64,000 bases of DNA from positions 124,001-188,000 of the forward strand of contig CALVMC010000001.1 of NCBI GenBank assembly GCA_944342015.1, in the 5' to 3' direction. The first letter of the stretch is position 1. Every line of letters begins with the position of its first letter. The stretch is from an uncultured Clostridia bacterium (GTDB taxonomy: Bacteria > Bacillota > Clostridia > Christensenellales > CALVMC01). The position numbers were made by a program, and so were the translations under genes. Shown here in pieces: positions 7,487-16,493 of the stretch. The notes below the pieces were generated by a model. That model did no database searches. It saw only the letters and a program-made list of their open reading frames with translations, and was not told where the DNA came from.

Positions 7487-9076
7487 ATGCTGCTTAATTT
7501 TTTACTCGCTTTGTTTTTTTCAATATTTGTAGTAATGACTTCGAAGCAATATGTTTATACTTTACAGCTTAACGGGTATGAGCCGAATTTCAGTTTAAAG
7601 GATAAAATTTATTTTGAAAAATCCAATTTTGTTTTTTTGCTTCTTACAGTACTTTCATTGATTACAAGTTTTCTCTGTATAATTTCTGACAGAGTTTACG
7701 CCGTTTATTTTTATTGGGCAATATTTGGAGGGTTTTCGGTATATCTTGCTTTCTTTTCCAAAAGTTACAGCGGGAAAAAGCCTTTTAAAATTACAAACAG
7801 AATAAAAAGACTGTTTTTTGTAATGTTTATAGAAGTTCTTTTAATTTATTTTGTTGCTTTTTCCATAATTTCACTTATTTGTACGGATGCGGATTTTATT
7901 TCCGTCTTTGCGTCCATTCTTGCATTTTTTGTTCCTTTGTATTTTCTGATAGCCGTAAGTCTTTTAGAGCCTTTGGAAAATTATATTAAAAGCTGCTACA
8001 TTGAAAAGTGTGAAAAAACTCTCAATGAAAGTTCTGTAACAAAAATAGGCATAACTGGTTCATACGGAAAAACAGGCGTTAAAAATATTCTTAACGCTAT
8101 GATTTCAGAAGAACGCAATGTACTTTCAACACCCGAAAGTTATAATACACCTATGGGTATCTGTAAGTCGGTTTCCGATTTAAAAAGCGATACCGAGTTT
8201 TTCATAGCGGAAATGGGGGCAAGACACAAAGGAGATATCGAAGAACTTATGAACCTTGTCAAACCAACATTCGGAATACTTACAGGGATTAACAGTCAGC
8301 ATATAGAAAGTTTCGAAACTCAGGAAAACATAGTGAACGAAAAGAAAAAAATAGCCGATATGCTACCTGCAAGCGGCACCCTTGTCGTAAATATCGACAG
8401 CCCTTATGCCAATGATATTTATATGGATTATAAAGGAAATAAAGTGAGCGTTTCGGTAAAGGATAAAGCCGATGTATACGCAGACCAAATTACAGTAACA
8501 AAGACGGGCAGCGAATTCATTTTACATATAGAAGAAGAAAGTTTAATTTGCAGAACAAAATTAATAGGATTACACAATGTTTTGAATATAGCCGTGTCCG
8601 CAGCTGCGGCGCATAAAATCGGAATAAAAAACGAAAACATTATCAACGCAATAAAATTTTTGAAGCCGGTTCCGCACCGCATGGAACTTATCGACGCAAA
8701 CAATGATATTTGCATTATAGACGACAGTTTTAATTCTAACAGCGACGGATTTAATGCTGCCTTGGATTGCCTTAATCTTTTCGAAGGAAGAAAAATTATC
8801 GTTACTCCGGGTATTGTCGAGCAAGGTTCTAAACATTACGATACAAATTATGAAATAGGCAAAAAGATGGCAAAAGTGTGTTCCTATGTCGTTTTAATAG
8901 GGAAAAACCGAACTAAACCTATTTATGACGCTCTGATTGAAAAAAAATTCGATGCTGAAAATATTATAATTAAAAACTCACTTGAAGAGGTGAAAAGCGA
9001 GTTTAAAAATATTCTTAAAGCCGGCGATACGGTTTTAATCGAAAATGATTTACCCGATAATTATGACGAAATTTAA
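7487..9076 (+). CDS. murF: Membrane-anchored MurF-type ligase (UDP-MurNAc-tripeptide--D-Ala-D-Ala ligase)
   Basis: A 529-residue protein. About five hydrophobic segments fill the first 170 residues, followed by a Mur ligase with the ATP loop GSYGKT near residues 191-196, the PESYNTPMG block, the AEMGARHKGDIEEL block and the C-terminal DDSFNSNSDGF motif that resembles DxYNANPxS of MurF. MurF adds D-Ala-D-Ala to the UDP-MurNAc tripeptide. Its place directly before ddl, and the lack of murF in the dcw cluster at 31-45 kb, support this role. The start is the ATG at 7487, two bases after the previous stop, with GGAGGG just upstream; an earlier in-frame ATG at 7424 lacks such a site. It could be another Mur-like ligase, but MurF is the best reading. 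Confidence 0.82.
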   Translation: MLLNFLLALFFSIFVVMTSKQYVYTLQLNGYEPNFSLKDKIYFEKSNFVFLLLTVLSLITSFLCIISDRVYAVYFYWAIFGGFSVYLAFFSKSYSGKKPFKITNRIKRLFFVMFIEVLLIYFVAFSIISLICTDADFISVFASILAFFVPLYFLIAVSLLEPLENYIKSCYIEKCEKTLNESSVTKIGITGSYGKTGVKNILNAMISEERNVLSTPESYNTPMGICKSVSDLKSDTEFFIAEMGARHKGDIEELMNLVKPTFGILTGINSQHIESFETQENIVNEKKKIADMLPASGTLVVNIDSPYANDIYMDYKGNKVSVSVKDKADVYADQITVTKTGSEFILHIEEESLICRTKLIGLHNVLNIAVSAAAAHKIGIKNENIINAIKFLKPVPHRMELIDANNDICIIDDSFNSNSDGFNAALDCLNLFEGRKIIVTPGIVEQGSKHYDTNYEIGKKMAKVCSYVVLIGKNRTKPIYDALIEKKFDAENIIIKNSLEEVKSEFKNILKAGDTVLIENDLPDNYDEI

Positions 9077-9087
9077 CGGAGGTAAAA

Positions 9088-10206
9088 ATGAATATTGCTG
9101 TAATTTACGGAGGGTTATCTTGCGAACACGATGTATCCGTGATAACCGCCGCACAGGTAATGGAAAACATAGACAAAAAATACAATGCGATTCCCGTTTA
9201 TATTAAGGAAGATAAATTTTATATCCCCAAAGAAAAATCACTCGCTATATATTCGGATTTCAATGTTAAGAATTTTACGGAATGTATTATAAAGGGAAAT
9301 ATAATCTATACCTTGAAAGGCAAAAAAATTTCCTTTTACAAAAAAATAGATGTTTGCCTTTTAGCCGCACACGGGGGAGTTGGGGAAGACGGAAGTCTGC
9401 AAGGGTATCTTGAAATAAACAGGTTGCCTTACATATCCAGCGATGTAGCGTCGAGTGCGGTTACTATGGATAAAGTACTTCAAAAAAAACTTTTTCTCAA
9501 TATGGGTTTGCCGGTTATAGATTTTGTGGAGGCGGAGAAAAAAGCTTACGAAAAGAATAAAAACACGGTAATAAAAAAGATCGAAAAATCTCTCGATTAT
9601 CCGATTATAGTGAAACCTGCAAAATTAGGTTCGAGTATAGGAATAACCTTTTCACGGGATAAGAGCGAATTGGAAAAAGGTTTGGAACTGGCGTTCATGT
9701 ACGATGAAACGGTAATTTTGGAAAAAGCTTTGGAAAATATAACCGAATGTAACTGCGCTGCATTTGCTTGCAGGGAAAATGTATTTATAAGCTGTATAGA
9801 AAAACCCGTAAAAGTCAGCGAATTTTTAACTTTTAAAGATAAATATATTCAAGGGTCAAAAAGCGAAAACAGTCCTAAAAGAGAATGTCCTGCAAAAATT
9901 TCAGTGGAAATTGCAAAAGTTATACGCCGCTACACTATGGATATATATAAAGGACTTAAACTCGGCGGTATTGCAAGAATTGATTTCATTGTGGATAAAG
10001 ACGATAATGTATTCGTTAACGAAGTCAATTCCATACCGGGCTCTCTTGCGTATTATCTTTTTGAGCCGCAAGGTATAACTTTTAAAGATTTAATAAATTT
10101 ACTTATAGATAACTGCATTTACAGGAGCAAAGAAAAAGAAGAACTTTTGCACGGTTATGATTCTAACATACTGAATATAAATCCTAAATTCATAAAAGAA
10201 AAATAA
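9088..10206 (+). CDS. ddl: D-alanine--D-alanine ligase
   Basis: A 372-residue ATP-grasp enzyme joining two D-alanines for peptidoglycan. N-terminal IYGGLSCEHDVSV, KPAKLGSSIGI in the ATP-grasp domain, ARIDFIVD, and the C-terminal NEVNSIPG are family hallmarks. RBS GGAGG precedes the ATG. It follows the murF-type gene with an 11-base gap, which couples dipeptide synthesis with its use. It is the last gene of the tsaE operon and ends at a strong terminator. Confidence 0.96.
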   Translation: MNIAVIYGGLSCEHDVSVITAAQVMENIDKKYNAIPVYIKEDKFYIPKEKSLAIYSDFNVKNFTECIIKGNIIYTLKGKKISFYKKIDVCLLAAHGGVGEDGSLQGYLEINRLPYISSDVASSAVTMDKVLQKKLFLNMGLPVIDFVEAEKKAYEKNKNTVIKKIEKSLDYPIIVKPAKLGSSIGITFSRDKSELEKGLELAFMYDETVILEKALENITECNCAAFACRENVFISCIEKPVKVSEFLTFKDKYIQGSKSENSPKRECPAKISVEIAKVIRRYTMDIYKGLKLGGIARIDFIVDKDDNVFVNEVNSIPGSLAYYLFEPQGITFKDLINLLIDNCIYRSKEKEELLHGYDSNILNINPKFIKEK

Positions 10207-10228
10207 AAGCGGCGCCGCCGCTTTTTTT
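10206..10228 (+). terminator. Rho-independent terminator after ddl
   Basis: AAAGCGGC, loop GCC, GCCGCTTT, then a T run. GC-rich stem ending the tsaE-ddl operon. Confidence 0.92.
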
Positions 10229-10261
10229 ATATTAAATAATTAATTACATTATGTTGTGTTG

Positions 10262-10290
10262 TTGATTTTTTATCTTCATTATGTTAAAAT
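10262..10290 (+). promoter_or_regulatory. Promoter of icd-pur operon, predicted leaderless
   Basis: TTGATT (10262-10267), a 17-bp spacer and TAAAAT (10285-10290). The icd ATG at 10298 begins seven bases after the -10, and no Shine-Dalgarno sequence is present between them. Confidence 0.7.
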
Positions 10291-10297
10291 CTTTACT

Positions 10298-11488
10298 ATG
10301 GATAAAATAGAAATGAAAATGCCGCTTGTTGAACTAGACGGCGATGAGATGACAAGAATTTTATGGCAGTGGATTAAAGATTATTTAATCAAACCTTTCG
10401 TCAATTTAAAAACCGAATACTATGATTTAGGTCTTAAAAACCGTGACGAAACAGATGACAATGTTACCGTGGAAGCGGCTGAGGCAATTAAAAAATACGG
10501 AGTCGGAGTAAAATGCGCAACTATAACTCCAAATGCCGACCGTGTTACGGAATATAGTCTTAAAAGAATGTATAAAAGCCCTAACGGAACATTAAGGGCG
10601 GCTCTTGACGGTACGGTTTTCAGAAGTCCTGTGTTGTGCGAAGGGATTAAACCTCTTGTTCCTAACTGGAAAAAACCGATAATAATAGCAAGACATGCTT
10701 ACGGAGACATTTACAGTTGCAAGGAATACAGCGCAAAAAAAGGGGATAATGCGGAACTTACTATAAACGGTGATAACAGTATTCCCGTTTTCGATTTCGA
10801 AAAAGGTCCCGGCGTGGTTATGGGTATGTTCAATACCGAAAAAAGCATTGCAAGTTTTGCAAGAAGCTGTATGAATTATGCGCTCGATAAAAAAACAGAT
10901 TTATGGTTCGGCGCAAAAGACACGATAAGCAAAATTTACGATCATACATTCAAAGATATTTTCAATGAAATTTTTATTAAAGAATATTCGGAAAAATTCA
11001 AAAAAGCAAATATCGAGTATTTTTACTCCTTGATAGACGATATTGTCGCAAGAGTTATGAGAAGCTCGGGCGGAATGATTTGGGCTTGTAAGAATTACGA
11101 CGGTGACGTTATGAGCGATATGGTAGCGACAGCTTTCGGTTCTCTTGCTATGATGACCTCGGTTTTGGTTTCTCCTGACGGAAAATTTGAATACGAAGCA
11201 GCCCACGGAACCGTAACAAGACATTATTACAAACATTTGAAAGGCGAAGAAACTTCAACCAACCCGGTAGCTACGATTTTCGCTTGGACGGGAGCTCTTA
11301 GAAAAAGAGGGGAATTGGACAAAATCAAAGCTCTTTCCGATTTTGCTGACAAACTCGAAAAAGCCACCGTTTCCACTATCGAAAGCGGATATATGACAAA
11401 GGATTTAATTCCTTTATACAGCGGAAAGGCTCAGGTGTCAGGTTTGAATTCTTTACAGTTTATCGAAAAGATTGCTCAGTCACTTTGA
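10298..11488 (+). CDS. icd: NADP-dependent isocitrate dehydrogenase
   Basis: A 396-residue enzyme converting isocitrate to 2-oxoglutarate with NADP. The sequence ([33 protein letters not shown]) is of the eukaryote-like homodimeric subfamily rather than the E. coli type. The ATG at 10298 is chosen because an earlier in-frame codon at 10256 would place non-homologous, promoter-like sequence in the protein. The gene stands first in the purine operon, 17 bases before purE; it may serve glutamate/glutamine supply, but that is inference. Confidence 0.94.
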   Translation: MDKIEMKMPLVELDGDEMTRILWQWIKDYLIKPFVNLKTEYYDLGLKNRDETDDNVTVEAAEAIKKYGVGVKCATITPNADRVTEYSLKRMYKSPNGTLRAALDGTVFRSPVLCEGIKPLVPNWKKPIIIARHAYGDIYSCKEYSAKKGDNAELTINGDNSIPVFDFEKGPGVVMGMFNTEKSIASFARSCMNYALDKKTDLWFGAKDTISKIYDHTFKDIFNEIFIKEYSEKFKKANIEYFYSLIDDIVARVMRSSGGMIWACKNYDGDVMSDMVATAFGSLAMMTSVLVSPDGKFEYEAAHGTVTRHYYKHLKGEETSTNPVATIFAWTGALRKRGELDKIKALSDFADKLEKATVSTIESGYMTKDLIPLYSGKAQVSGLNSLQFIEKIAQSL

Positions 11489-11505
11489 TAGAGAGGTAAA
11501 ATAAT

Positions 11506-11997
11506 ATGTATAAAGTTGCGATAATTATGGGAAGTAAAAGCGATTTCGATGCAGTAAAGCCTGCCCGTGATACGCTGATAAAATTCGGTATAGAAACAGA
11601 ATGCAGAATTATGTCTGCGCACCGTACACCGGATATCGCTCACGACTTTGCAAAAAATGCAATAAAAAACGGATTCGGAGTAATTATTGCTGCGGCAGGT
11701 AAAGCCGCTCATCTTGCAGGCGTTCTTGCGTCTAGCACGATATTGCCGGTTATTGGTATTCCTGTAAAATCTTCGACTATGGACGGATTGGACAGTTTAC
11801 TTTCAACCGTTCAGATGCCTTCGGGAATTCCCGTTGCAACCGTTGCCATAAACGGAGCCGAAAATGCAGCGTTGCTTGCCGTTCAGATACTTGCTTTGGG
11901 TGATAAAAACCTTGCAGAAAAACTTGAAGATTATAAAGTTAAAATGAATGAAAAAATCGTTGCGGACGATAAAGCATTTCAAAACGAACTAGAATAA
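11506..11997 (+). CDS. purE: N5-carboxyaminoimidazole ribonucleotide mutase, PurE
   Basis: A 163-residue class I PurE. IIMGSKSD and the SAHRTP loop are active-site hallmarks. It moves the carboxyl group of N5-CAIR to give CAIR. RBS GAGAGG precedes the ATG. It starts the run of purine genes after icd. The partner purK and the next-step gene purC are not in this window. Confidence 0.96.
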   Translation: MYKVAIIMGSKSDFDAVKPARDTLIKFGIETECRIMSAHRTPDIAHDFAKNAIKNGFGVIIAAAGKAAHLAGVLASSTILPVIGIPVKSSTMDGLDSLLSTVQMPSGIPVATVAINGAENAALLAVQILALGDKNLAEKLEDYKVKMNEKIVADDKAFQNELE

Positions 11998-12039
11998 ACG
12001 GTAAAGCATTTTATAATTAATTAAAAAAAGGGAGACGGT

Positions 12040-13056
12040 ATGGGTATTGATTATAAATCGGCAGGGGTCGATGTTGAAGCAGGCTATAAAGCCGTAAGTC
12101 TTATGAAAGAATACGTTAAAAAAACCTATAATAAAAATGTTATAGGAGATATAGGCAGTTTCGGGGGGTTCTATGCTCTTGGCGACAAGCCGGACTCTGA
12201 CGTCCTTGTTGCGGGAACGGACGGAGTCGGTACTAAACTGAAATATGCTTTTATTTTAGACAAGCACGATACGGTGGGAATAGATTGTGTGGCTATGTGC
12301 GTAAACGATATAGTATGTCAGGGAGCAAAGCCTCTTTTATTTTTAGACTATATTGCCACAGGAAAATTGATTCCTGAAAAAATTGCTCAGATAGTTAAAG
12401 GTGTTTCGGAAGGATGCGTACAAGCAGGTTGCGCACTCATTGGCGGAGAAACCGCCGAAATGCCCGGTTTTTACGGTCAGGACGATTACGATATGGCAGG
12501 ATTCAGCGTGGGTATTGCCAAAAGAAATAAAGTAATTAACGGAAAAACCATTACGGAAGACGATGTGCTTGTGGGACTTGCTTCGAGCGGAATACACAGT
12601 AACGGTTATTCTCTTGTAAGGAAGCTTTTCGGAGAAGATAAAAAGGAACTTTTAAAATTTATTCCGGAACTCAATGCGGCTCCCGCCGATATTTTGCTCG
12701 AACCTACCAGAATTTATGTAAAAAGTATTCTGAGTCTTATCGATAAATTTAATGTCAAAGGTCTTGCTCATATTACGGGCGGCGGTTTTATTGAAAATAT
12801 ACCGAGAATTTTACCCAAAGGAATAGCGGCTAAAATCGATATTGATTCTTACGAAGTTCCGGCAGTGTTTAAATATATGCAGAAAAAGGCTTCTATCGAT
12901 AACTCCAAAATTTACAATACTTTTAATATGGGTATAGGTATGGTGGCTGCCGTTTCCAAAAACGACGCAAACGATGTTTGTAAATACCTTAACGATATAG
13001 GCGAAAAGGCTTATATTATAGGTAAAACCGTAAAAGGCGAAGGCGTGATTTTATGA
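12040..13056 (+). CDS. purM: Phosphoribosylformylglycinamidine cyclo-ligase (AIR synthetase)
   Basis: A 338-residue PurM. GTDGVGTKLKYA, the LIGGETAEMPGFY block and the HITGGGF motif are all present. It closes the imidazole ring of FGAM to AIR using ATP. RBS GGGAGA precedes the ATG at 12040. Its end overlaps purN by four bases. Confidence 0.97.
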   Translation: MGIDYKSAGVDVEAGYKAVSLMKEYVKKTYNKNVIGDIGSFGGFYALGDKPDSDVLVAGTDGVGTKLKYAFILDKHDTVGIDCVAMCVNDIVCQGAKPLLFLDYIATGKLIPEKIAQIVKGVSEGCVQAGCALIGGETAEMPGFYGQDDYDMAGFSVGIAKRNKVINGKTITEDDVLVGLASSGIHSNGYSLVRKLFGEDKKELLKFIPELNAAPADILLEPTRIYVKSILSLIDKFNVKGLAHITGGGFIENIPRILPKGIAAKIDIDSYEVPAVFKYMQKKASIDNSKIYNTFNMGIGMVAAVSKNDANDVCKYLNDIGEKAYIIGKTVKGEGVIL

Positions 13057-13634
13057 AAAGAATAGCCATATTCGTTTCAGGCGGGGGAACCGATATGCAA
13101 TCGGTTATCGACAGCATTAAAAGAGGCGAAATAAACGGTAAAGTTGTTTTGGTAATTGCAAGTAAAAAGGGAATTTACGCAATCGAAAGGGCAATAAAAG
13201 AAAATATTCCTTATAAAGTTTTTCCGAAAGAGAATTATCCTTCGCTTGATGCGATGGACGATGAAATATTGAAGGTTTTAAACGAATATAAAATTGACTT
13301 GATTGTGCTTGCAGGCTACCTTAATATTTTAACCGAAAAATTAGTTAAAAGTTACGACAGAAAAATTATAAACATTCATCCGTCTCTCATTCCTAAACAT
13401 TGCGGAAAAGGTTATTACGGAATAAGGGTTCATAAATCGGTTATAGAAAGCGGAGATACCGTCAGTGGCGCTACGGTTCATTATGTAGACGAAAATGCCG
13501 ATACGGGTGAAATTATTATGCAAAAAACCGTTCCGGTTTACGATACCGATACACCGGAAATTTTACAGGAGAGAGTACTCGAATTAGAACACAGACTTCT
13601 ACCGGAAGCTGTAAAAAAATTGTGTGAGGAATAA
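13053..13634 (+). CDS. purN: Phosphoribosylglycinamide formyltransferase 1
   Basis: A 193-residue formyltransferase that moves a formyl group from 10-formyl-THF to GAR. The active-site region is IHPSLIP followed by the GATVHYVDE segment. Overlap with purM (ATGA) shows coupling. It is one of two 10-formyl-THF users here, which gives meaning to the ZTP riboswitch on pflB. Confidence 0.96.
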   Translation: MKRIAIFVSGGGTDMQSVIDSIKRGEINGKVVLVIASKKGIYAIERAIKENIPYKVFPKENYPSLDAMDDEILKVLNEYKIDLIVLAGYLNILTEKLVKSYDRKIINIHPSLIPKHCGKGYYGIRVHKSVIESGDTVSGATVHYVDENADTGEIIMQKTVPVYDTDTPEILQERVLELEHRLLPEAVKKLCEE

Positions 13635-13645
13635 CGGAGGATAAT

Positions 13646-15181
13646 ATGAAAAAAAGAGCATTGATAAGTGTTTCCGATAAAACGGGAATAGTAGAATTTG
13701 CAAAGGAAATCGCACTTTTAGGTTACGAAATTATATCTACCGGGGGAACGCTCAAAGTTTTGAAAGACGCTAAAATCGATGTTATAGGAATAAGCGAAAT
13801 TACAGGCTTTCCCGAATGTCTTGACGGAAGAGTAAAAACCCTTCATCCTAATGTGCACGCAGGTCTTCTTGCCGTTCGCTCCAACAAAGAGCATATGAGT
13901 CAGTTAGAAAAGCTCAATATTAACACAATCGATATAGTTGTTGTTAATCTTTATCCTTTTAAAGAAACAATTATGAAAAACAACTGCACCTTGAAAGACG
14001 CTATCGAAAATATCGATATAGGCGGACCTACTATGCTGAGAAGCGCCGCAAAAAATTATCAGGATGTCGTTGTGCTTGTTGATCCCAAAGATTATGACTC
14101 TACATTAAGCGAACTTAAAAACGGCGAAGTCAGTCTTGAAAAGAAATTTTATTTGATGTATAAAGTCTTTCAGCATACGGCAGTTTACGACAGTATGATT
14201 TCAGGATATTTAAGAGAAAAAGCAGGAATAAAATTCCCCGAGCAAATCGCCTTTGCTTATGAGAAATGTCAGGATTTAAGATACGGAGAAAATCCGCATC
14301 AAAATGCTGCGTTTTATAAAGAAATTCTTCCGTACCCCGGTGCGCTGACTCAGGCAAAACAGCACCACGGGAAAGAGCTTTCTTACAACAACATAAACGA
14401 CGCTAACGGTGCTTTGGACTTGCTTCGTGAATTCGATAAAAAACCCGCAATTGTCGCTGTTAAACACGCAAATCCTTGCGGAGTTGCCGTTGCAGATACT
14501 TTATCCGAAGCATTCAAGGCAGCTTATGAGAGCGATCCCGTTTCGGTTTACGGCGGTATTATTGCGGCAAATAAGGAAATTGACGAAAAAACGGCAGAAC
14601 AGATTTCAAAGATATTTATCGAAATAGTTATTGCGCCGTCGTTTTCGAAAAAAGCTGTTGAAATATTAACGAAAAAAGCAAATATAAGGCTTTTGGAATT
14701 ACCCACTATCAATTCTCCGATAAAAGATGACAGCTACGATATGAAGAAAGTCGTCGGAGGGCTTCTTATTCAAAATTACGATGACCGTCTTATGGAAGAA
14801 CTTCAATATGTGACTAACGCAAAACCTTCGGAAAGCGAAATAGAAGATTTGAAGTTCGCTTATAAAGTAGTAAAGCATACGAAAAGCAATGCGATTGTCG
14901 TCGCAAAAAATAAAACTACTTTGGGAATAGGTGCAGGACAGACGAACAGAGTATGGGCTTGCGCTCAGGCGATAGAACATTCTATCAAACCTACAAAAGG
15001 CGCAGTACTTGCCTCCGATGCCTTTTTCCCGTTTCCCGACTGCGTTGAACTTGCGGCAAAGGCAGGAATTAAGACGATAATACAGCCCGGAGGAAGTATA
15101 AGGGATAATGAAAGTATAGAAGCATGTAATAAATACGGTATTGCAATGGTATTTTGCGGTATGCGTCATTTTAAACACTGA
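13646..15181 (+). CDS. purH: Bifunctional AICAR formyltransferase / IMP cyclohydrolase
   Basis: A 511-residue PurH. The N-terminal cyclohydrolase part (about residues 1-195) begins with [10 protein letters not shown] and has [12 protein letters not shown]. The C-terminal transformylase has the [10 protein letters not shown] motif. It does the last two steps to IMP and uses AICAR (ZMP), the precursor of the ZTP signal. RBS GGAGG at 13636. Confidence 0.97.
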   Translation: MKKRALISVSDKTGIVEFAKEIALLGYEIISTGGTLKVLKDAKIDVIGISEITGFPECLDGRVKTLHPNVHAGLLAVRSNKEHMSQLEKLNINTIDIVVVNLYPFKETIMKNNCTLKDAIENIDIGGPTMLRSAAKNYQDVVVLVDPKDYDSTLSELKNGEVSLEKKFYLMYKVFQHTAVYDSMISGYLREKAGIKFPEQIAFAYEKCQDLRYGENPHQNAAFYKEILPYPGALTQAKQHHGKELSYNNINDANGALDLLREFDKKPAIVAVKHANPCGVAVADTLSEAFKAAYESDPVSVYGGIIAANKEIDEKTAEQISKIFIEIVIAPSFSKKAVEILTKKANIRLLELPTINSPIKDDSYDMKKVVGGLLIQNYDDRLMEELQYVTNAKPSESEIEDLKFAYKVVKHTKSNAIVVAKNKTTLGIGAGQTNRVWACAQAIEHSIKPTKGAVLASDAFFPFPDCVELAAKAGIKTIIQPGGSIRDNESIEACNKYGIAMVFCGMRHFKH

Positions 15182-15195
15182 TTTTGGAGAATACT

Positions 15196-16455
15196 ATGGA
15201 TGTACTTGTTATAGGCGGCGGCGGCAGAGAACACGCAATAGTGTGGGCTTTCAAAAAAAGTCCTAAGGTAAATAAAATTTATGCTCTTCCCGGAAACGCC
15301 GGTATAGAAGAAATTGCCGAATGTGAAAATATTTCCGTAATGGACTTTGAAAACATTCTTAAATTTTTAGAAGCACACAAAAATATCGATTTGGTTTTCG
15401 TGGCACCCGACGATCCTCTTGCGGGAGGCTTGGTCGATTTTCTCGAAGATAAAGGATATAGAGTTTTCGGTCCGAGAAAAAATGCAGCCATTATAGAAGG
15501 AAGTAAAAGTTTTGCTAAAAAACTCATGAAAAAATACGGTATTCCCACTGCCTCCTATGAAGAATTTACAGATTATGAAAAAGCTCTTTCATATGTAGAA
15601 AAACAGAAATGTCCGATAGTTATAAAAGCCGACGGTCTTGCGCTCGGAAAAGGTGTAATTATTGCAGAAAATATAGACGAGGCAAAACAGGCTCTTTACG
15701 ATATGATGGTAAACGAAACCTTTAAAGAGGCAGGTAAAAAGGTAATTATAGAAGAATTTCTGAAAGGTAAGGAAGTGACTGTGCTATCGTTTTGCGACGG
15801 AAAAACTATCATTCCCATGGTTTCTTCTCAGGACCATAAAAGGGCTTACGATAACGATGAAGGATTGAATACGGGGGGAATGGGAACTTTCAGCCCGAGT
15901 CAATGCTATACCAAACAAATGGAAGATTATGTTTACAATAACATTATGCTTAAAACTGTGGACGCAATGAATAAAGAAGGAAGAACTTTTAAAGGCGTTC
16001 TTTATTTCGGTCTTATGATTACCGATGACGGCGTTAAGGTTTTGGAATACAACGCAAGGTTCGGCGATCCTGAAACACAGGTAATTTTGCCGAGACTGGA
16101 TTCCGATTTTACCGATATTGTTTTAAGCGTTATCGAAGGCAAACTGGATAAGGCGGATATCAGATGGAAAAAAGAAAGCGCTGTATGCGTTATTCTTGCA
16201 TCGGGCGGATATCCTAAAAATTATAAAAAAGGTTTCGAAATAAAAATCGGAGATATCGATAAAGATATTCTGCTTTTTCACGCAGGTACAAAAAAAGGAG
16301 AGGGCGGAAAACTTCTTACAAACGGCGGAAGGGTTATAGGTGTTACGGCTTTGGGAAGCAATATAGATGAAGCCAGAAAAAAAGCTTATAAAAATATAGA
16401 AAAGATTTATTTTGAAAATATGCATTTCAGAAAAGATATAGGCATTAAACTTTAA
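15196..16455 (+). CDS. purD: Phosphoribosylamine--glycine ligase (GAR synthetase)
   Basis: A 419-residue ATP-grasp enzyme. It opens with VLVIGGGGREHAI and contains KADGLALGKGV and YNARFGDPE. The start is the ATG at 15196: the in-frame TTG at 15184 lies within the sequence TTTGGAGA that serves as ribosome-binding site. Short gap from purH. Makes GAR from phosphoribosylamine, glycine and ATP. Confidence 0.97.
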   Translation: MDVLVIGGGGREHAIVWAFKKSPKVNKIYALPGNAGIEEIAECENISVMDFENILKFLEAHKNIDLVFVAPDDPLAGGLVDFLEDKGYRVFGPRKNAAIIEGSKSFAKKLMKKYGIPTASYEEFTDYEKALSYVEKQKCPIVIKADGLALGKGVIIAENIDEAKQALYDMMVNETFKEAGKKVIIEEFLKGKEVTVLSFCDGKTIIPMVSSQDHKRAYDNDEGLNTGGMGTFSPSQCYTKQMEDYVYNNIMLKTVDAMNKEGRTFKGVLYFGLMITDDGVKVLEYNARFGDPETQVILPRLDSDFTDIVLSVIEGKLDKADIRWKKESAVCVILASGGYPKNYKKGFEIKIGDIDKDILLFHAGTKKGEGGKLLTNGGRVIGVTALGSNIDEARKKAYKNIEKIYFENMHFRKDIGIKL

Positions 16456-16493
16456 TCAGTTCAGGACAAAACGGTATTTTAACGGAGAGTAAT

